30,000 bases of DNA from Prorocentrum cordatum (Eukaryota > Sar > Dinophyceae > Prorocentrales > Prorocentraceae), in the NCBI GenBank assembly GCA_963575745.1, contig CAUYUJ010009756.1:1-30000 (forward strand). Reading direction: 5' to 3'. How positions within the stretch are numbered: position 1 is the first letter of the stretch; each line of letters opens with the position of its first letter. Of the stretch, positions 1 to 9,460 are shown piece after piece. Below the pieces are notes generated by a model. That model was not told the origin of the DNA. It saw only the letters and a program-made list of their open reading frames with translations, and did not search any database. The translations under genes and the position numbers were made by a program.

Positions 1-300
1 ATATATATGTGTGTATACACACACAAGACTGCATTGGCGTTACGCACTTTGCTCCTTGGTCCTGGAGGCTTTGCTTATGTTGGTCGTTCGCGCCATCTCT
101 GGTGGCCTTGGAAATATGGCGCCCTTCACTGCGGTGGCTTCTGGAAGTCTTTGAAAGTCCGGGCGGTCTGGTGGCCCTTCCTGGGCCTCTGGGGCTCCCG
201 AAAGGTGCCGGGTGGAGGGCATAGGATAGGAGGATAGGAGAGAGGGCACCTCGGGGAACGAGGAGAGGTAAGCGGATGTGGGCGCGGACGAGTGGTGGAG
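1..300. other. GC-rich spacer, no gene seen
   Basis: No stretch reads as a convincing protein on either strand. The first bases form a 16-bp palindrome of TG/CA steps centred on GTATAC (8-23). The rest is GC-rich sequence of the same texture as the other spacers. Open frames here are compositional and Pro/Arg/Gly-rich. Confidence 0.5.
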
Positions 301-365
301 CGGCAGAAAGACGGAGGAGGAGGAAGAGAAAGAAGAAGAGGAGGAGGAGGAGGAGGAGGAGGACC
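301..365. repeat. GGA/GAA microsatellite (purine on + strand)
   Basis: An interrupted GGA/GAA run, pure purine over most of its length. It is one of only two such tracts in the window with purines on the + strand; the other is at 7,915-7,990. All later long tracts have CTC on the + strand. The Glu/Arg/Gly-rich open frames across it are by-products of the repeat. Confidence 0.85.
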
Positions 366-790
366 CAGAGGAGAAGCAGAAGGAGAGAAAGAGATGGTGC
401 CGTCGGGGAACGGCGAAGAATTTCGGTTGCGCGGCACCGAAAACGGCTCTCCAGAAGCCAACGGCGACGGTTTCACGTGTACGTGCACGCTTGCAGAACT
501 GTCTGGCAGTGAATAACGACGACAGGCCTTCGTAGGCCCGCACATTGGCCCTCTCGTGGTTCAGGTGCCCCAGTGCGCAATGCGAAGGACTGGCAAGCCA
601 TGCGAGTGAATGCCAAGCAAACCGACGCAATGTCAAGCAACGCCGCAAAGTACAAAGCAATGCCAAGCCGAGGATGTCATGTTGCAGCGGGTCGCAACGG
701 GGCGTCCGAAAATAAGTAACTATTGGAGAATGCACCGGATCCCGGTTTCGCAACAGATTCCCGGGAAATGTGGTTGCGAACCCGAGATTC
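366..790. other. spacer with degenerate GCAATGCCAAGC-like repeats
   Basis: No gene is seen. Between about 588 and 675 the motifs TGCCAAGCAA, CAATGTCAAGC and CAATGCCAAGC recur at short irregular spacing, like a decayed minisatellite of 11-15 bp. The flanks show nothing assignable. Confidence 0.45.
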
Positions 791-1380
791 GGACCAGTTT
801 GGTTGACAAAGCCGTGTGGGCCTTGTTGGAGCCCTGGTGGGCAGCTTGGGGCCCTCTCGAGCCGTCCTGGGGCCATCTTTGGCCGCGTTGGGGAACTTGG
901 ACCCTCCAGGGACTTTACGGGGGGGCTACGACGTGGGCCCTCCTGGTGGCTTTCCATGGCCTTTTGAGGGGCCTCCCATGGCCTTCTTGGGCTTCTCTTG
1001 GGGGCCTTGTGAGGGCCTGTTGGGTTTCTTTTTGGCCCATGTGAGGCTTCCTTGGACAGTCTTGGGGCCATCCAGACCGTCGAGAGGCTCTCTTGGGGGT
1101 CTCTTGGGCCGTCTTGGGGCGACACCACAGGCCTTTGCGGCTGCATTGGACGCTGCTAAGACCCGAACAGCGAATATGCTGAAAATGTAGGGTACCCTAC
1201 GAGAATGCAGCGATCTTTGCGTTCTGCGAGTCCAGTTCAACGCCTCTTGGGCCGACTTGAGAGCCTCTGGAGGCCATGTGGGTCCTTCTTGGAGCGCTCT
1301 TGTACTGTCTTGGGTCTCTTTTCGGCCTCTTTGATCACCGCTCTGATCGGCTGGGGTCTGACCTGGCCAAGCGCCCTGGG
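790..1380. repeat. degenerate CTTGGG/GGCC repeat field
   Basis: The + strand is built from loose repeats of TCTTGGGGCC, CTTGGGGGCC, GAGGGGCC and GGCCCTC tokens spaced roughly 10-30 bp apart. The same texture appears at 9,570-10,090 (same orientation) and at 14,400-15,060 (reverse complement, CCAAGA tokens). No fixed period was found by eye, so this is a degenerate low-complexity family and not a clean satellite. A poly-T run lies just beyond its end (about 1,387-1,401). Confidence 0.6.
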
Positions 1381-1509
1381 GGGGTTATTTTTTTTTTTTT
1401 CTCGGGACGAGCTGGTGGGCGGAGGAGGACATTTGGCCCAGGGTGTCCGTGGGGCCAGGAAACCCCGAATCCTGGGGTCCGGCTTCGGAGGGGTTTCCAC
1501 ACCCCCAGC

Positions 1510-1630
1510 TTAGCAAAAGTATAGGAAAGAAATCATTATATTAGATAAAAATTTAAATATTATATAATATGACTAATATCAATATAGCTATTTATAAAAC
1601 AAAGAATATAAAATATATTATCACATTGTA
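1510..1630. other. AT-rich island
   Basis: About 120 bp of strongly AT-rich sequence, abrupt against GC-rich surroundings. It leads directly into the tetranucleotide tract. No coding or RNA signal is seen. Confidence 0.6.
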
Positions 1631-1985
1631 ATGTGTATACATACATACATACATACATACATACATACATACATGCATGCATGCATGCATACATGCATGC
1701 ATGCATGCATGCATGCATGCATGCATACATACATGCATACATACATACATACGTACATACATGCATACATACATGCATGCATGCATGCATGCATGCATAC
1801 ATACATACATACATACCTAATACATACATACATACATGCATGCATGCATGCATACATACATACATACATATATGCATGCATATATGCATACATACATACA
1901 TACATACATACATGCATACATACATACATACAGACATACAGACATACATGCATACATACATATACACATGCATACATACATTCAT
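1631..1985. repeat. (CATA)n/(CATG)n tetranucleotide tract, alternating R-Y
   Basis: ACAT, ATGC and GCAT units run almost without break. From 1,631 to 1,816 every base alternates purine-pyrimidine (186 bp). After a phase slip at CCTAA the alternation resumes from 1,820 to 1,932, then from 1,942 to 1,981. Cys/Met/Tyr-rich and His/Thr/Tyr-rich frames read through it on both strands; these follow from the repeat and are not genes. Alternating R-Y DNA is the classical Z-DNA-forming sequence class. Confidence 0.95.
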
Positions 1986-2260
1986 ATGTGCATACATACA
2001 TAACATGTGTGGTATATATACATATATGTATATATATCAATGTAATGTGTTAATTACAGTATGTGCATATGTATGTGTATGTATGAGTAGACATGTGTAT
2101 GTACAAAAACATAAACACATACATCTATGCAAACATATATATATGTGTATGTGTGTAACAATGTGTATGCATACATATATGCATGTATACAAATATACAT
2201 ATATGTATACAACTTTGTATATTATATCTATACAAATATATAGATATACATATGCAGGTC
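1986..2260. other. AT-rich flank with GTAT/ATAC steps
   Basis: A degenerate continuation of the tetranucleotide tract made of ATGTGTATG, ATACATATAT and similar steps. It ends sharply at about 2,255, where GC-rich sequence begins. No gene is seen. Confidence 0.6.
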
Positions 2261-2729
2261 ATCGCGGGTGGGCGACTCGCCACACTGTCAGACGCGCCGC
2301 CTGGAAGACCGCGCGGACGCCCAGTAGCCAAAAGAGAGGCAAGGAGAAGGCGAGACGTCCGACCCCTCACGGGGCAACGGCTGGGCGCGGCGCCGAGGCG
2401 TCGGAGCAGCGATGCAGCGGGCAAGGGCCAGGCGGCGGGGCGGCCAGGGGGCGGCGGCCGCAGGGCGGGGCGCCGGGGCGGGGCGGGGCAGCAGGGCGAC
2501 GAGCGAGGGCGGGGCAGCAGGAGGGGCGCCGCGCCAAGGTCCAACGCGGTGCGGGCAGGGCGCGGCCCTGAGCAGCGGGACGGGCGGAGGGGGGGCGGCC
2601 AGCACCTGGCCCCGAGCGACAGGCCAGGCGGGGCGGAAGGAGGGCCAGACCCGAGGCTCGAGCGAGGAGGAGGACGAGGAGGGGGAGGAAGGGTTCCCGC
2701 CGCCTGCGGCGGAACTACTACTTGAGAAT
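2261..2729. other. very GC-rich spacer at the LINE 3' side
   Basis: GC-dense sequence dominated by GGGGCGGGGC-type runs. It could be the LINE 3' untranslated region or plain flank. No poly-A tail (poly-T on the + strand) or target duplication is visible here, so the 3' end of the element is not fixed. The minus frame of the LINE stays open through it, but its residues are Pro/Arg/Ala-rich filler. Confidence 0.4.
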
Positions 2730-2809
2730 TCGACTGTACCACTGTCGCCCTCTCACCTCCTCCCAGGCCTATCGAACTCGCAGCAGAGGGAGGTGCAAAC
2801 AGAGAGGGA

Positions 2810-2998
2810 GTAGCTGTCTGCGAAGCGGTGCTGCCACAGGGAGGTGCCGTCAAAGTCGCCGCTCCTCTACCAGTAGCTGTCTGCGAAGCGGTGCTGCCAC
2901 TCTGTGGAGGTGCCAAGGTCGCCGTCCCTCCACCCGTAGCTATCTGCGCAGCAGAGCTGCCACTCTGTGGAGTAGTCGATGACGTCGAAGCAACATCT
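2810..2998. repeat. 63-bp minisatellite, 3 units
   Basis: The block GTAGCTGTCTGCGAAGCGGT starts at 2,810 and 2,873, and a diverged copy starts at 2,936, giving a constant 63-bp step (21 codons). On the minus strand the units read as a 21-residue Ser/Thr/Ala/Gly/Gln-rich repeat in the long LINE frame. They lie just past the stop of the offset downstream frame. They are either a tandem 3'-UTR repeat of the LINE or an in-frame C-terminal repeat. Confidence 0.85.
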
Positions 2999-3923
2999 AG
3001 ATCGTCTCTGCGCTGTCCAGGAAGAGCTGCATCAGGCGCTCGTGATGCGAGCGAGGTGGCGTTCCCTTCATGAGCTTTCCCCCGAGCTGCTTCAAGGAGT
3101 CGAGCAGCTGTGTCTGCACGCCTGATCCCTGCGCCTCGAGATGAATCTTCATCAGCTTGCGATCGTGAGTGTACGATATCTTGCAGCGTCGGATCTGCAT
3201 GCACAGGCTGTCGTTCGTGATGGTTCCATCTGCTTTGATGGTGTCGAGGTACTGCTTCAGGGCGAGATGATTGGCGGCTCCGACGCGTTCCCCCTGTTGC
3301 ACCACTCCGCCCACTAGCGCCAGCCACAGGTGGGGGTGTGGCACGCCCAGCTTCTCCAAGTCCTCCACTGGCTGTTGGTCTCGGATCTCTCGAGCGTGCT
3401 CGCGGCGAATGCGATTGGCCTCGTCGACATAGAACTTGGCTGTGATCCTCATGGCCTTGCACACGTCGTGATCTCGATCCAAGTGGATGATGTGGTAGAT
3501 GGCTGCTTCTAGGGCCGAGAGGCCCTGTATGTTCTTCAGCATCGCGCGCACCATCACAGGGAAGATGGCCTGGATGAGCTCGACTGGGAACGCCTCGTCG
3601 CCCAGGCGCATTACGTCGCCGCGCTGCAGCCCGTACGTCTGGTCGGCGTTCTGGAAGAGCTGGCTCAGCGCGTTGGCCACTCCCTGCTGTCCATGCTGCG
3701 GTGGTTGCTGCTGCTGCCGTCCGCCCTGCCGACCTCCCCCACCAGCGACGGCCGCCACCCCTTGAGGGCGGACCGCTGGCGGTGAGCCTCCCCCTGCTGG
3801 GGCGCGGGGCGGGGGTCCCCGAGGTCCCCGCCGTGCGCCTCTGCCTCGGTCTCCGCTGCGGGACCTCAGCGCACTCTCTCGTTCTTCTGCGCCTTGGCTC
3901 AAAGCACGGGTTGCCAGGTCCAT
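2997..3923 (-). CDS. LINE downstream frame (+1 offset), unknown C-terminal domain
   Basis: This 308-residue minus frame overlaps the end of the endonuclease/RT frame and is offset by +1. A stop at 3,939-3,941 closes it upstream, and Met at 3,923 is the first start. Residues 1-80 are Gly/Arg/Gln-rich. From about residue 84 it looks like a folded, mostly helical domain (NALSQLFQNADQTYGLQRGD, then ALEAAIYHIIHLDRDHDVC and HPHLWLALVGGVVQQGE) and ends LFLDSAETI. I do not recognise the domain. It may be a second ORF, the product of programmed frameshifting, or the original C-terminus of the polyprotein separated by a one-base indel. Contrast with the filler in the overlapping frame is the main evidence that it is coding. 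Confidence 0.65.
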   Translation of the reverse strand: MDLATRALSQGAEERESALRSRSGDRGRGARRGPRGPPPRAPAGGGSPPAVRPQGVAAVAGGGGRQGGRQQQQPPQHGQQGVANALSQLFQNADQTYGLQRGDVMRLGDEAFPVELIQAIFPVMVRAMLKNIQGLSALEAAIYHIIHLDRDHDVCKAMRITAKFYVDEANRIRREHAREIRDQQPVEDLEKLGVPHPHLWLALVGGVVQQGERVGAANHLALKQYLDTIKADGTITNDSLCMQIRRCKISYTHDRKLMKIHLEAQGSGVQTQLLDSLKQLGGKLMKGTPPRSHHERLMQLFLDSAETI

Positions 3924-6900
3924 CCCACTCGGTCGATACTAGATCTGGCGGTGGCGGGGCGCGGACGTCACGAATGTGTCGCTGAAGTTCGGCAAGCGAC
4001 TGAAACTGATCAAGGTGTCTCGAGCCTGGTGGCATACACTCGACAAAGGCACCGAACGCAGCATCGAGGTCCTGGCAAATGGGGCAGAAGAGGTCCTCCG
4101 GTTCCTGAACAGGTGGGGCATAAGGGCTCTGGTCGCAAAGACACCTGCCACATTTCAGCGATTGCACCACGTGTCGTCGGGCAGTGACCTGGCTCTTGAA
4201 GGTGGACATGCAATACAAGCACTGATTGGTGATCACGAGCATGTGCGCTGGAACGCGATGTTTGTGACTGGGATGATGGCATTGATGGGCCACAAGGGCC
4301 CCCTTACTGTAGAAAACCATCCCACACCTCCCACCCTCCCCATCTCCAGGTAGTTCGCAAACAAACTCATCAGGACCCTCTGGGGCGCCAGCACTGGGAC
4401 CTTGGGCGCCACGAGGGGGTCCACGGAGCTCTGGAACCTCTCGGAGCAATCTGGGATCAAAGCTGAGGAACTTATTAGCGACGACCGACCTCGTAAAGGT
4501 ATCGCGAACAGTATAGTTGTCCACGAACTCTTTGCCACCGCGAAGGTACCGTAGCGCCTGTACATCTCGCTCCAATTGGAGGGCCCACGGGTTGGCGGTG
4601 CTAGCGACTCGGCCGCCCTCTCTGAAGGTCGGCTCCTCTCCGAGGCCGTCGAGGCTGCCAAAAAGCACGGTGAGCGGCTGCGCACTGTCTTCGGGGTAAC
4701 GAGCGAAGCGTTGCCACTGTCTGAGACGGCGCACAAGAAGCTCTGCTCTTGAGTCTGTGATCCTGAGTTGCCTCAACACCTGGGCCTCTGAGAGAGATCG
4801 ATACTTCGGGCAGGAACCAGGAGGGGCGCCTTGCTCAAATTCAGGACGACGATCACGGAGCACAACCCGAGCGAAGCCCAGCACGACGGAATCGAGTTTC
4901 CTGAGGTCGAGCTTGGAGGGGAGGTACGATTCGAGGCCCGAGTAGGCCGCCGCCAGGATCGTTCCCTTGAAGGCCAGTCGTTTGAGGCGAATCGACCGGG
5001 TGATGTCCCAGAACCTGCCGAGCCTCCTCCACGCCGCCCTCGTAGCCTCCACCCTCCTCTTCATCTCAGCTCCACACCCCGTCGTCAGCTGTTCCATCCC
5101 TCCCAAGTACAGGCCCTCCGACGACGTGACCCCAGGAAGCGGAACCGTCTGAGACAGGAGGGCACGGGACGCGGTGTGGGCACCAGAGCCCACCATGACA
5201 GGCATGCAGTTCTCCTTATCAGGGTTCTGGGCGAACCCTCCTCCGATGGACAGCTCCCGATCGAGGATGGCATTGGACTTCAGGACCCTGGACCTGGCCT
5301 CGAGCGGATTCGAAGTGGCGAGTGGGATCGTTTGGTGAATGTCGTCGGCGTAGTCTCGAACCGACACGTCATGCATCTCATTAGTCAGACTGCACGTCAT
5401 GACACACGAGGCTCTGTGGAGCGGAACCTGGGCGTTCAACTTACTGCAGAAGACAGTGGCCTCGTCGGCGCCCAGCTCATCTCGCCAGGCCTCGACGGGC
5501 CTCAAGAAACTGCGCACAAAGAGCTCGCAGGCACTGCCGTCCCCCATCCCTGTCCCATGCTTCGGTTGGAAGTACCCGACCTGCTCCCCCGCCCTGATCT
5601 CCATCACCGCCTCCTCATGCCTCTGGAGCAAGAACGCTCGATCTTGTGGAAAAGGCACCACGGACATCACTGCGCGGGCAAGCTCCGAGTGCGAGGTGGA
5701 GGGGAAGGCGTTCGACATGTCCTTCTTAACTAGGAGGTGAGAGATCCCAAGTTTCCGAAGCCTCCAACTGTGAACTTTTGCTGCAATCTGTGCGTTCTGT
5801 CTACATCGATGTGCTGCACACCCGTGTGCATGGGGAGGAAGAGGAGGATGTGCTGACCTAAGATAGAGTCCACGATACCAGGCCTTCGCGAACGGGCAGT
5901 AGCAATGGATCAATCTCATGGCTTTTGTCCCCTTCTTGGTGTTCCCCTTTGAGAGCTGAAAGGTCGCACTCCAGTGCCACTGCCCAGGCGTCCGTGATTT
6001 GGAGCGAATCTGCCGAAAAATGCGCCTAAGTCGGTCCAGGAAGTGCGGGCACGGCACGTGCAGTCGCCGTTCAAGTCGTTGCAACTGACGTTCCGAAAAC
6101 AACTCTGAGCCTGGCCAGGATCCCGTCATCTCTCTCGTGGCATGCTCCATGAGCCAGCGCCAGAGTTCTGCGGGGGCCGAGTGCGCAGGTGAAAAACGTC
6201 TGCGGGCAGCACTCTGCACTTGCCTCAGAGTGCGAGACCAGTCATCATACGCGAGCGACGCCGGTGCAGCCCCAGGGAAGTAGTCCAAACCCTCCTCCTC
6301 TAACTCCTCCATGGCCTCCCGAGTGGGCTGCATCGGGTCCTCAATCACTGTTGCGCCGAAGCCACCCTCCCGAGCGTTCGAGCACATTGTGGACGTCCAC
6401 TCTTCCAGTGAAGGTCGGTACTGGTCAGGGACGTTGAAAGACCGCTGTCGGGGTCCACGGCAGCGAGCCCCGATGGCATAGATGAGCTTCCATACTCCGT
6501 GGTAGTCGGCCGCGTATCGGTGGGTCTCCGCCTCAGTCAGCAGTTCCTCCACGTGCTCGAGGTCTAGCCGCTTCTTGAGCAGCTTGATGTCCTTCTCGAT
6601 GGTCCGAAGCTGGCGACGCTGCTCCTCGGTGAAGCAAACCCTTCTGGCCAGCCTGCGCCGCTGGAGGGCCTCAGCCCGCGCCGCGAGGTGCGGGGCCAGC
6701 GGGCCGTGCTTCGCCGTCCTCGCAAGCTCGGGAAGCGCTGCAGCACGCACGTCCTCCACCAGCTTCTCCCACGAGTGACTGGGATCAGCGCGAGTCGTGT
6801 CACGCTCCCACTCCCTCGGGTGCGAGGCTGACCGACGCTCGAGCTCCCCCAGAACCTCAGCTCCAAAGCCATCGTGTCGGAGGAGGCGAACGACGAGGTC

Positions 6901-7788
6901 CTTGTCCCACACGGGTCCTCCTTTGGGTCCAGGTGGCGCCTGCAAGGTGTACCGTACTTGCCACAGGAGAGGTGCATGATCACGCGGACGACAATCTGGA
7001 ATCGCCTGGAGGTCACGCATGGCATTGCGCAACGTGCAGCACCGTACAGTGGACGAGACCGCCTCTGACGGGACAAAGATGTGGTCAGGCGAGCTCTGCG
7101 ACTCGGTGCCGAAGTACGTGGGGCCGACTGGGTGGAAGGTGTCCACCGCCGCCATGTTCTCCATCTCCAGGAGCCTCCACAGCTCCAGGGAGACCTCATT
7201 CTCGAAGTGGTTGCCGTACTGGCCGATGTGCTGGTGGTCCACCGTCGTCGTCGCTATACCGTGCCCTGTGCGACGGAGGCCGAACCCGCAGTTGCAGTCC
7301 GTGCCGACGATGACGAGCGACCTCTGCTTGGCCTCCTGCACCGACTTGTGCACCCAACCAGCTAACTTGCGGCAGCATTGCCTCCAATGGTCGGCCGTCA
7401 TGTTGCTCTGTGGTGGAAAGTAAGCTGCAATGATGGTGATGTCGAAAACTCCAGACCGTACTCTCACCAACCCACCACGGCCAGCCAGCTCTCCAGGTGG
7501 ATGGCGGATGTCGACCACGTGGCACCGTCTGAAGACGCGAGAGCGGAGCAGGACGGTGCACCCCGCTGACTTGTTGGTATATCTGCCTCGTTCCCAGCCG
7601 AACTCGTACGCTGTGTGGTACTTTGCCCGACGCATGGTGACTGGCTGCTTCAACTTCTGTCGCTGGGTCGTCGCTGGGCACACGATGATATCTGCAAATC
7701 GTAGCGTCTCGGAGATGTCATCTGTTCTCCAAGGATCCACCAAATGCAGCGGGTTAAACAGTACGAAATTCAGAAGAGAGTTCCACAT
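3900..7788 (-). CDS. LINE endonuclease-reverse transcriptase polyprotein
   Basis: The frame opens upstream (to 8,253), but recognisable protein begins at Met 7,788, followed by WNSLLNF. Residues 1 to about 285 are an exonuclease/endonuclease/phosphatase domain with GTDCN (D-x-N, 7,291-7,299), SPDH (7,081-7,092) and RDH (6,975-6,983). The usual early catalytic Glu motif is not obvious. A basic, helical linker follows. The reverse transcriptase covers about residues 600-900: KKDMSNAF with catalytic Asp at 5,719-5,721, GTGMGDG (about 5,540), and YADD at 5,341-5,352. Residues 1,144-1,270 hold Cys/His finger-like motifs (CELPG..RC..HQCHH, CLYC..RRHVV, CPIC..LQRHI). Below about 3,940 the frame turns Arg/Pro-rich, and sensible protein continues one frame over, so the given end is where I judge the native frame stops. 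The open frame itself runs to 2,125. Confidence 0.82.
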
Positions 7789-7800
7789 GGTAGTAACCGA

Positions 7801-8125
7801 AGAGTGTGTGAGTGTGAAGCTCGGTGTGAGCCCCCCCAGGCTCTGTGCGGGAAGGGGTGACCTCCAAAAAGCGGGGGCGGCCCTGTGCACGCGGCGGCCT
7901 GGGCAAGGGGCTGAGGAGGAGGGAGGAGGGAGGAGGAGGAGGACGAGGAGGAGGAAGACGAGGAGGAGGAGGAGGAGAAGGAGGAGGAGCATGATCCACC
8001 CAGGGGATCGAGTCAACAAGCTAGGTCCCGGTCGCCGAGAGACAAGCAACGACCCGAGCAGAGCCGAGCCCCTGGGGGGGCGGAGGGCGACGCGCGCGTG
8101 CTCCGACGCAGCCGGGCAGATGAAC
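7801..8125. other. LINE 5' flank / leader with GGA tract
   Basis: No gene is seen. A GGA/GAGGA microsatellite occupies about 7,915-7,990, with purine on the + strand. The LINE frame stays open through this stretch, but its residues are Leu/Pro/Arg-rich and derive from the repeat. It could be LINE 5' untranslated sequence or flank. Confidence 0.45.
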
Positions 8126-8191
8126 GCCAGGACCACGCCAGGACCGCGCCAGGACCACGCCAGGGCCACGCCAGGGCCACGCCAGGGGCGC
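8126..8191. repeat. 11-bp tandem repeat, 6 units
   Basis: Six consecutive units of GCCAGGRCCRC fill 66 bp, and the last ends GGGGCGC. In the minus frame they read as a Trp/Arg/Gly/Pro-rich repeat. The step is exactly 11 bp throughout. Confidence 0.9.
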
Positions 8192-8335
8192 GGGGGCGCG
8201 GAGCGGGGCGAGTGCGCGCCCCAAGGGGCGGCGGCGCAGCGGCGAGCTGACACCGCAGAGCGAAGGCAGGCGACCAGGCGGACGCCCGCCCTGCGACGCG
8301 GCGAGCCCGGGACTGGGAAGCATGATGGGCGCGTG

Positions 8336-8496
8336 TTCCACCACCACCACCATAAGTTGGAGGGGTGTCCTCCTCCTCCTCCTCCTCCTCACCCTCCCCC
8401 ACCACCCCCTCCTCCACCTCCTCCTCCTCGTTGTCTTCATTCCTCCTCGCCCTACTCCTCCTTCCCCCCTCCCAACTTATGGTGGTGGTGGTGGAA
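8336..8496. repeat. foldback: 25-bp perfect inverted arms around a CTC loop
   Basis: The left arm 8,336-8,360 (TTCCACCACC...TAAGTTGG) is a perfect reverse complement of the right arm 8,472-8,496 (CCAACTTATG...GTGGAA). Similarity continues imperfectly outward (GATGGGCGCGTG against GATGAGCCTGTT) and inward (GGAGGGG against GGGAGGGGGG). The 111-bp spacer is mostly CTC/CCT, pyrimidine-rich on the + strand. It may be a small foldback element or a cruciform-prone site. No flanking target duplication was identified. Confidence 0.85.
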
Positions 8497-8819
8497 AACA
8501 GGCTCATCAAAGCAGCGCCGCGAGCGGGCCGGCCCACGCCCGAGGCAGCTGCGGACAGGAGGGGGGCTGCGGAGGAGGGAGGTCCAGCGCCCAGCGCGGA
8601 GCCGAAGCACCGCGCGCCGAGAGGGAGTGAGGGGTCGCCGCAGGGCGGGGCGAGGCGGCAAGCCTCGGACGGGGACGAAGCCAAGCGAGCTGCATCGTGG
8701 GGAAACCTCTGCAGCAGACGAGAGTGGACCGGGGCCGGTGGCCGCGCCAGCGGCGGGCAGGTCCGCGCCCGAGGCAGCGGGGGACCGGCGGGGACCCGCA
8801 GGCAGGGAGGGCAGTAGCG
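8497..8819. other. GC-rich spacer, no gene seen
   Basis: GC-rich sequence with no protein-like frame. The element GCCCGAGGCAGC occurs twice (near 8,538 and 8,768), which hints at local duplication. Nothing else can be supported. Confidence 0.4.
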
Positions 8820-8960
8820 CTGGGTCGGGCATGCCCTCCGACAGGCGGATTCTGACAGAAAAATTCGAGGCTGCGAATTGCCAAACAACGGCAACAACAA
8901 ACCAAAACCACAACAAGAGAAAACGAGCATGCCTCCCGCAGAGGCACAGGCCCGACTTGA
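8820..8960. mobile_element. MITE copy A (141 bp)
   Basis: It begins CTGGGTCGGGC and ends GCCCGACTTGA. The reverse complement of the right end, TCAAGTCGGGC, matches the left end over its inner half. Flanks CAGTAGCG (8,812-8,819) and GAGCAGCG (8,961-8,968) match at 6 of 8 positions, as expected of an old 8-bp target duplication. The subterminal right part, CCCGCAGAGGCACAGGCCCG, matches the other copies. The A-rich middle has no coding capacity. Confidence 0.8.
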
Positions 8961-9230
8961 GAGCAGCGCCAGCGCTGTGCAAGCGGCGCGGCGGGAGAGC
9001 CCGCGCCGCGGCAGGGGCGGCGCCCGCGGGGGCGAGGCGGGCAGGCGGGGGCGGGGCGGGGCGCGGGGGGCGGCCAGCGGAGCGGGGCGGCAGCAGCCCG
9101 GGCCGGCGGCCGGCGCCCAAAGCGGGCGAGGCCGCGCTCGAGGCAGCAGGGGCGCAGGAGGGGGGGGGGTCTGGGCCGGCGGCGAGCGAGGGGGGAGAGT
9201 GAGGAGGAGAAGACCATCGCCCTCTGTCTC
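8961..9230. other. GC-rich spacer
   Basis: Dense GGCGGGGCGGGGC-type sequence with no gene seen. It ends at the CA/CG tract. Confidence 0.4.
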
Positions 9231-9293
9231 ACACACACACACACACACACACACGCGCGCACGCGCACGCACACGCACGCGCACGCGCACGCG

Positions 9294-9340
<47 letters not shown>

Positions 9341-9405
9341 GCACACACACACACGCACACACACACACACACACACACACGCGCACGCACGCACGCACGC
9401 ACACA

Positions 9406-9453
<48 letters not shown>

Positions 9454-9460
9454 CATACAC
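9231..9460. repeat. (AC/GC)n tract: 230 bp of unbroken R-Y alternation
   Basis: Every odd base from 9,231 to 9,459 is a purine and every even base a pyrimidine, with no slip: CACACA, CGCGCA, CGCACG and finally ACATACAC. CG and CA steps in alternation are the most Z-DNA-prone class. His/Thr/Arg-rich and Cys/Val-rich frames across it follow from the repeat. Confidence 0.97.

Larger units (their letters stand above)
2730..7800 (-). mobile_element. LINE-type non-LTR retrotransposon (limits approximate)
   Basis: One minus-strand element carries, in order, an apurinic-type endonuclease, a reverse transcriptase with YADD, C2H2-like fingers and an extra downstream domain. That order is typical of non-LTR retrotransposons, which nick target DNA and copy their RNA in situ. 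The endonuclease/RT frame is open over about 3.9 kb with key residues present, so this copy is far better preserved than the relic at 18.4-20.8 kb. Neither end is defined: no poly-A tail, target duplication or second copy is visible. The 5' side is taken near the first plausible Met (7,788) and the 3' side just past the 63-bp repeats. Confidence 0.8.

Noticed and set aside
1560-2053. Cys/Met/Tyr- and His/Thr/Tyr-rich ORFs
   Set aside because: They are open only because the CATA/CATG repeat lacks stops in those frames; both strands give such frames.
2125-8253. Reading the whole 2,042-residue minus frame as one protein
   Set aside because: Only 7,788 to about 3,900 reads as natural protein. 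The first 155 residues and the last 590 are Pro/Arg/Leu filler from GC-rich and microsatellite DNA, the latter contradicted by the offset frame.
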